Source: Daejeonella sp. JGW-45 (GTDB taxonomy: Bacteria; Bacteroidota; Bacteroidia; Sphingobacteriales; Sphingobacteriaceae). From it: a stretch of DNA of 64,000 bases. How positions within the stretch are numbered: position 1 is the first letter of the stretch; every line of letters begins with the position of its first letter. The stretch covers positions 513,616 to 577,615 of the forward strand of contig NZ_JARKNC010000008.1 in NCBI RefSeq assembly GCF_029360805.1. Reading direction: 5' to 3'. Shown piece after piece: positions 62,448 through 64,000 of the stretch. The notes below the pieces were generated by a model. It was not told the DNA's origin and made no database searches. It was given only the letters and a program-made list of their open reading frames with translations. The translations under genes were made by a program, and so were the position numbers.

Positions 62448-63464
62448 ATGGCTCATGCGGTTACAATAAAGGATATTGCCAAAATTTTGAATGTATCGGT
62501 CTCAACCGTATCAAGAGCATTGAGAGATACCCATGACGTCAATAAAGAGACCAAAGAAAGAATACTTGCTCTGGCTGCAGAGTTGAATTATAAACCCAAT
62601 TTCAATGCTACAGGCCTGGCCCAGGGAAGCACTCATAACATCGGTGTTGTATTGCCTTTCATTACCAACTATTATTTCTCAACGGTGATAACTGGAATCC
62701 AGGAGGTGGCTTATGACAACAATTACAATATCATATTATATATCACCAACGATTCTCCGGAACGGGAACTGTCCATTATTCGGAATCTTTCCCTTTCCAG
62801 TCTTGATGGATTGCTGGTATCCGTTTCGTCCAACTCTGATTCCTGCGGTCATTTCCAGGAGATAATAAATGAAGGCACTCCTGTCGTTTTTATTGACCGG
62901 GTTGCCCGTAATATTGACACATCAAAAATAATGCAGGATGACTATAACGGCGCATTTGAGGCAGTAGAACATTTAATTGAACAAGGTTATTCTAAAATCG
63001 CACATATTGCAGGCCCGAAGGGACTGGACTTTACAGAAAAAAGATTGAACGGATACCTGGATGCGTTAAAAAAACATAATATAAGCACCAGGGAGGAATG
63101 GATTATTTATTCGGGGTTTTCGCAGGAATGTGGTGAAACTGATACCATCCATCTGCTAAAAGGCGAACAAAGGCCGGATGCAATTTTTGCGGTCAATGAC
63201 AGGAAGGCAATAGGCGCTATGCTTGCACTAAAAAAGAAACATATTGCTATCGGAAGAGAAATGGGTGTAATAGGATTTACAGATGACCCTATCTGCGAGC
63301 TTATTTCCCCCTCGTTAACAACAATTGCAGAACCAGCCTTCGATATTGGAAGGACTGGCTGCGAATTGCTTTTAAAACATATAAGTAAGAAATACTTTCA
63401 TCCTCATGAGGTGATTCTGCCAGGGAAACTGATCGCGAGGGAATCGACAATGCGGAGTTACTAG
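62448..63464 (+). CDS. LacI family transcriptional regulator
   Basis: The 338-residue protein has the LacI N-terminal HTH and hinge (TIKDIAKILNVSVSTVSRAL, then ELNYKPNFNATGLAQG) and a periplasmic-binding-protein-like domain from about residue 60 (NIGVVLPFITNYYFSTVITG). It probably senses a sugar and controls genes nearby or elsewhere. No sugar-transport or polysaccharide locus is visible within the window, so its targets are unknown. The ATG at 62448 begins a full DNA-binding domain. Confidence 0.92.
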   Translation: MAHAVTIKDIAKILNVSVSTVSRALRDTHDVNKETKERILALAAELNYKPNFNATGLAQGSTHNIGVVLPFITNYYFSTVITGIQEVAYDNNYNIILYITNDSPERELSIIRNLSLSSLDGLLVSVSSNSDSCGHFQEIINEGTPVVFIDRVARNIDTSKIMQDDYNGAFEAVEHLIEQGYSKIAHIAGPKGLDFTEKRLNGYLDALKKHNISTREEWIIYSGFSQECGETDTIHLLKGEQRPDAIFAVNDRKAIGAMLALKKKHIAIGREMGVIGFTDDPICELISPSLTTIAEPAFDIGRTGCELLLKHISKKYFHPHEVILPGKLIARESTMRSY

Positions 63465-63565
63465 TGTAAAAATTGACATTCTTAATAGAAATGCTTTTAC
63501 GATTTCAGTGGGGTGTTTTTAGTCGCTTTTTAAAAAGTAAGCTCAATAACAATAAAAGCAGGCGT

Positions 63566-64000
63566 TGACCCCGAAGGCGGTCGTATATATTTGAAATTCG
63601 CACATGCGACCACCTTCGGGGTCGACTTGTCGGAGATATCAATTACTATAAACATGCGACCCCGTCCGAACGGTGTTCATCCGGGCGGGCACCTCTGGGG
63701 GTCGGCAAGCAAAATCCTTTAACACTAAGTGTATCCGGAATTAAGAAAGCAAACCGGGAAGCAGGCGTTGACCCCGAAGGGAGTCAGATATTTATAGAAA
63801 AGTTCATACCAACCCTTTCCCGACCCGAAGGCGGTCGTATATATTGAAATTCGCACATGCGACCACCTTTCGGGGTCGATTTGTCGGAGATATCGGTTAC
63901 TATAAACATGCGACCCCGTCCGAACGGTGTTCATCCGGGCGGGCACCTCTGGGGGTCGGCAAGCAAAATCCTTTAACACTAAGTGTATCCGGAATTAAGA
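63566..64000. repeat. Two ~177-bp near-identical repeat units rich in GACCCC palindromes
   Basis: Copy 1 spans about 63568-63745 and copy 2 about 63822-64000 (right edge of window); they differ by three single-base indels or a few substitutions. Each holds a hairpin (TGACCCCGAAGGCGGTCG with GCGACCACCTTCGGGGTCG) and a second palindrome with CATCCGGGCGGG. A partial third arm (63761-63795) lies between them. The period is 254-255 bp. The repeat may continue past the window. Confidence 0.85.

Noticed and set aside
63725..63979. 84-codon frame inside the terminal repeat
   Set aside because: It spans repeat arms, has no protein-like pattern and would be broken by the small differences between copies.
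63566..64000. CRISPR array
   Set aside because: Units are ~177 bp and not separated by unique spacers of uniform length; no cas genes are nearby.

Overview
The window looks like chromosomal DNA of a Bacteroidota member, most likely Sphingobacteriaceae (Pedobacter or Mucilaginibacter type). This rests on the gene families (DUF4290 next to murA, DUF6266, DUF2911, DUF5690, a Bacteroidota-type AMP nucleosidase, an Hc1-like small histone) and on promoters of the Bacteroidota primary sigma factor type (TTTG-N19/20-TAnnTTTG) with few Shine-Dalgarno sequences. No phage, plasmid backbone, insertion sequence, rRNA or CRISPR array was seen. One tRNA gene (Leu, anticodon UAG) is present.

Layout. 0-19 kb: 3' end of clpB, a cold-shock gene, a DUF5690 transporter plus NahK-like sugar kinase, a DEAD-box helicase/DUF1456 pair, three exported proteins (deacetylase, DUF2911, alpha/beta hydrolase), a GreA-like factor, an ABC-F ATPase, a GH20 hexosaminidase, SlyD, a YyaL-like protein, and a dipeptide epimerase facing an M20 dipeptidase. 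19-32 kb: two small exported peptides beside a TPR/DHp protein with no kinase ATPase domain, then pcrA, DUF4290, murA, cystathionine beta-synthase, AMP nucleosidase, and clpX-clpP-tig next to tRNA-Leu. 32-40 kb: small regulators and stress-type proteins, including an ArsR-AHSA1 pair whose promoter carries two matching inverted repeats. 40-47 kb: a tight five-gene run (beta-lactamase-fold hydrolase, DUF1611/DgcN-like, enolase-superfamily racemase/DgcA-like, APC permease, trans-sulfuration PLP enzyme), with a second beta-lactamase-fold hydrolase downstream. It reads as a D-glutamate/peptide scavenging unit. 47-54 kb: two cold-shock-domain genes, an exporter, a DJ-1 protein, a paralogous pair of exported proteins and a MATE exporter. 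54-64 kb: exported sugar-isomerase-like protein, sterol-desaturase-family enzyme, a fused cupin protein, dienelactone hydrolase, DUF6266, a large FG-GAP protein and a LacI regulator.

Three kinds of non-coding structure stand out. Several intergenic gaps carry short tandem repeats of 7-bp (or 14-bp) units, mostly paired with an inverted complementary copy. The last ~440 bp of the window are two near-identical ~177-bp repeat units about 254 bp apart, rich in GACCCC palindromes; a degenerate fragment of the same family lies near 57.34 kb. An 11-bp tandem repeat of four units sits just upstream of a consensus-like promoter for the DUF6266 gene.

Most genes are ordinary chromosomal genes. The items most worth following are the D-glutamate-type cluster, the DHp-only TPR protein with its small exported neighbours, the ArsR operators, the terminal repeat family and the cupin fusion. 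All assignments come from reading the sequence and family knowledge; no database search was run.
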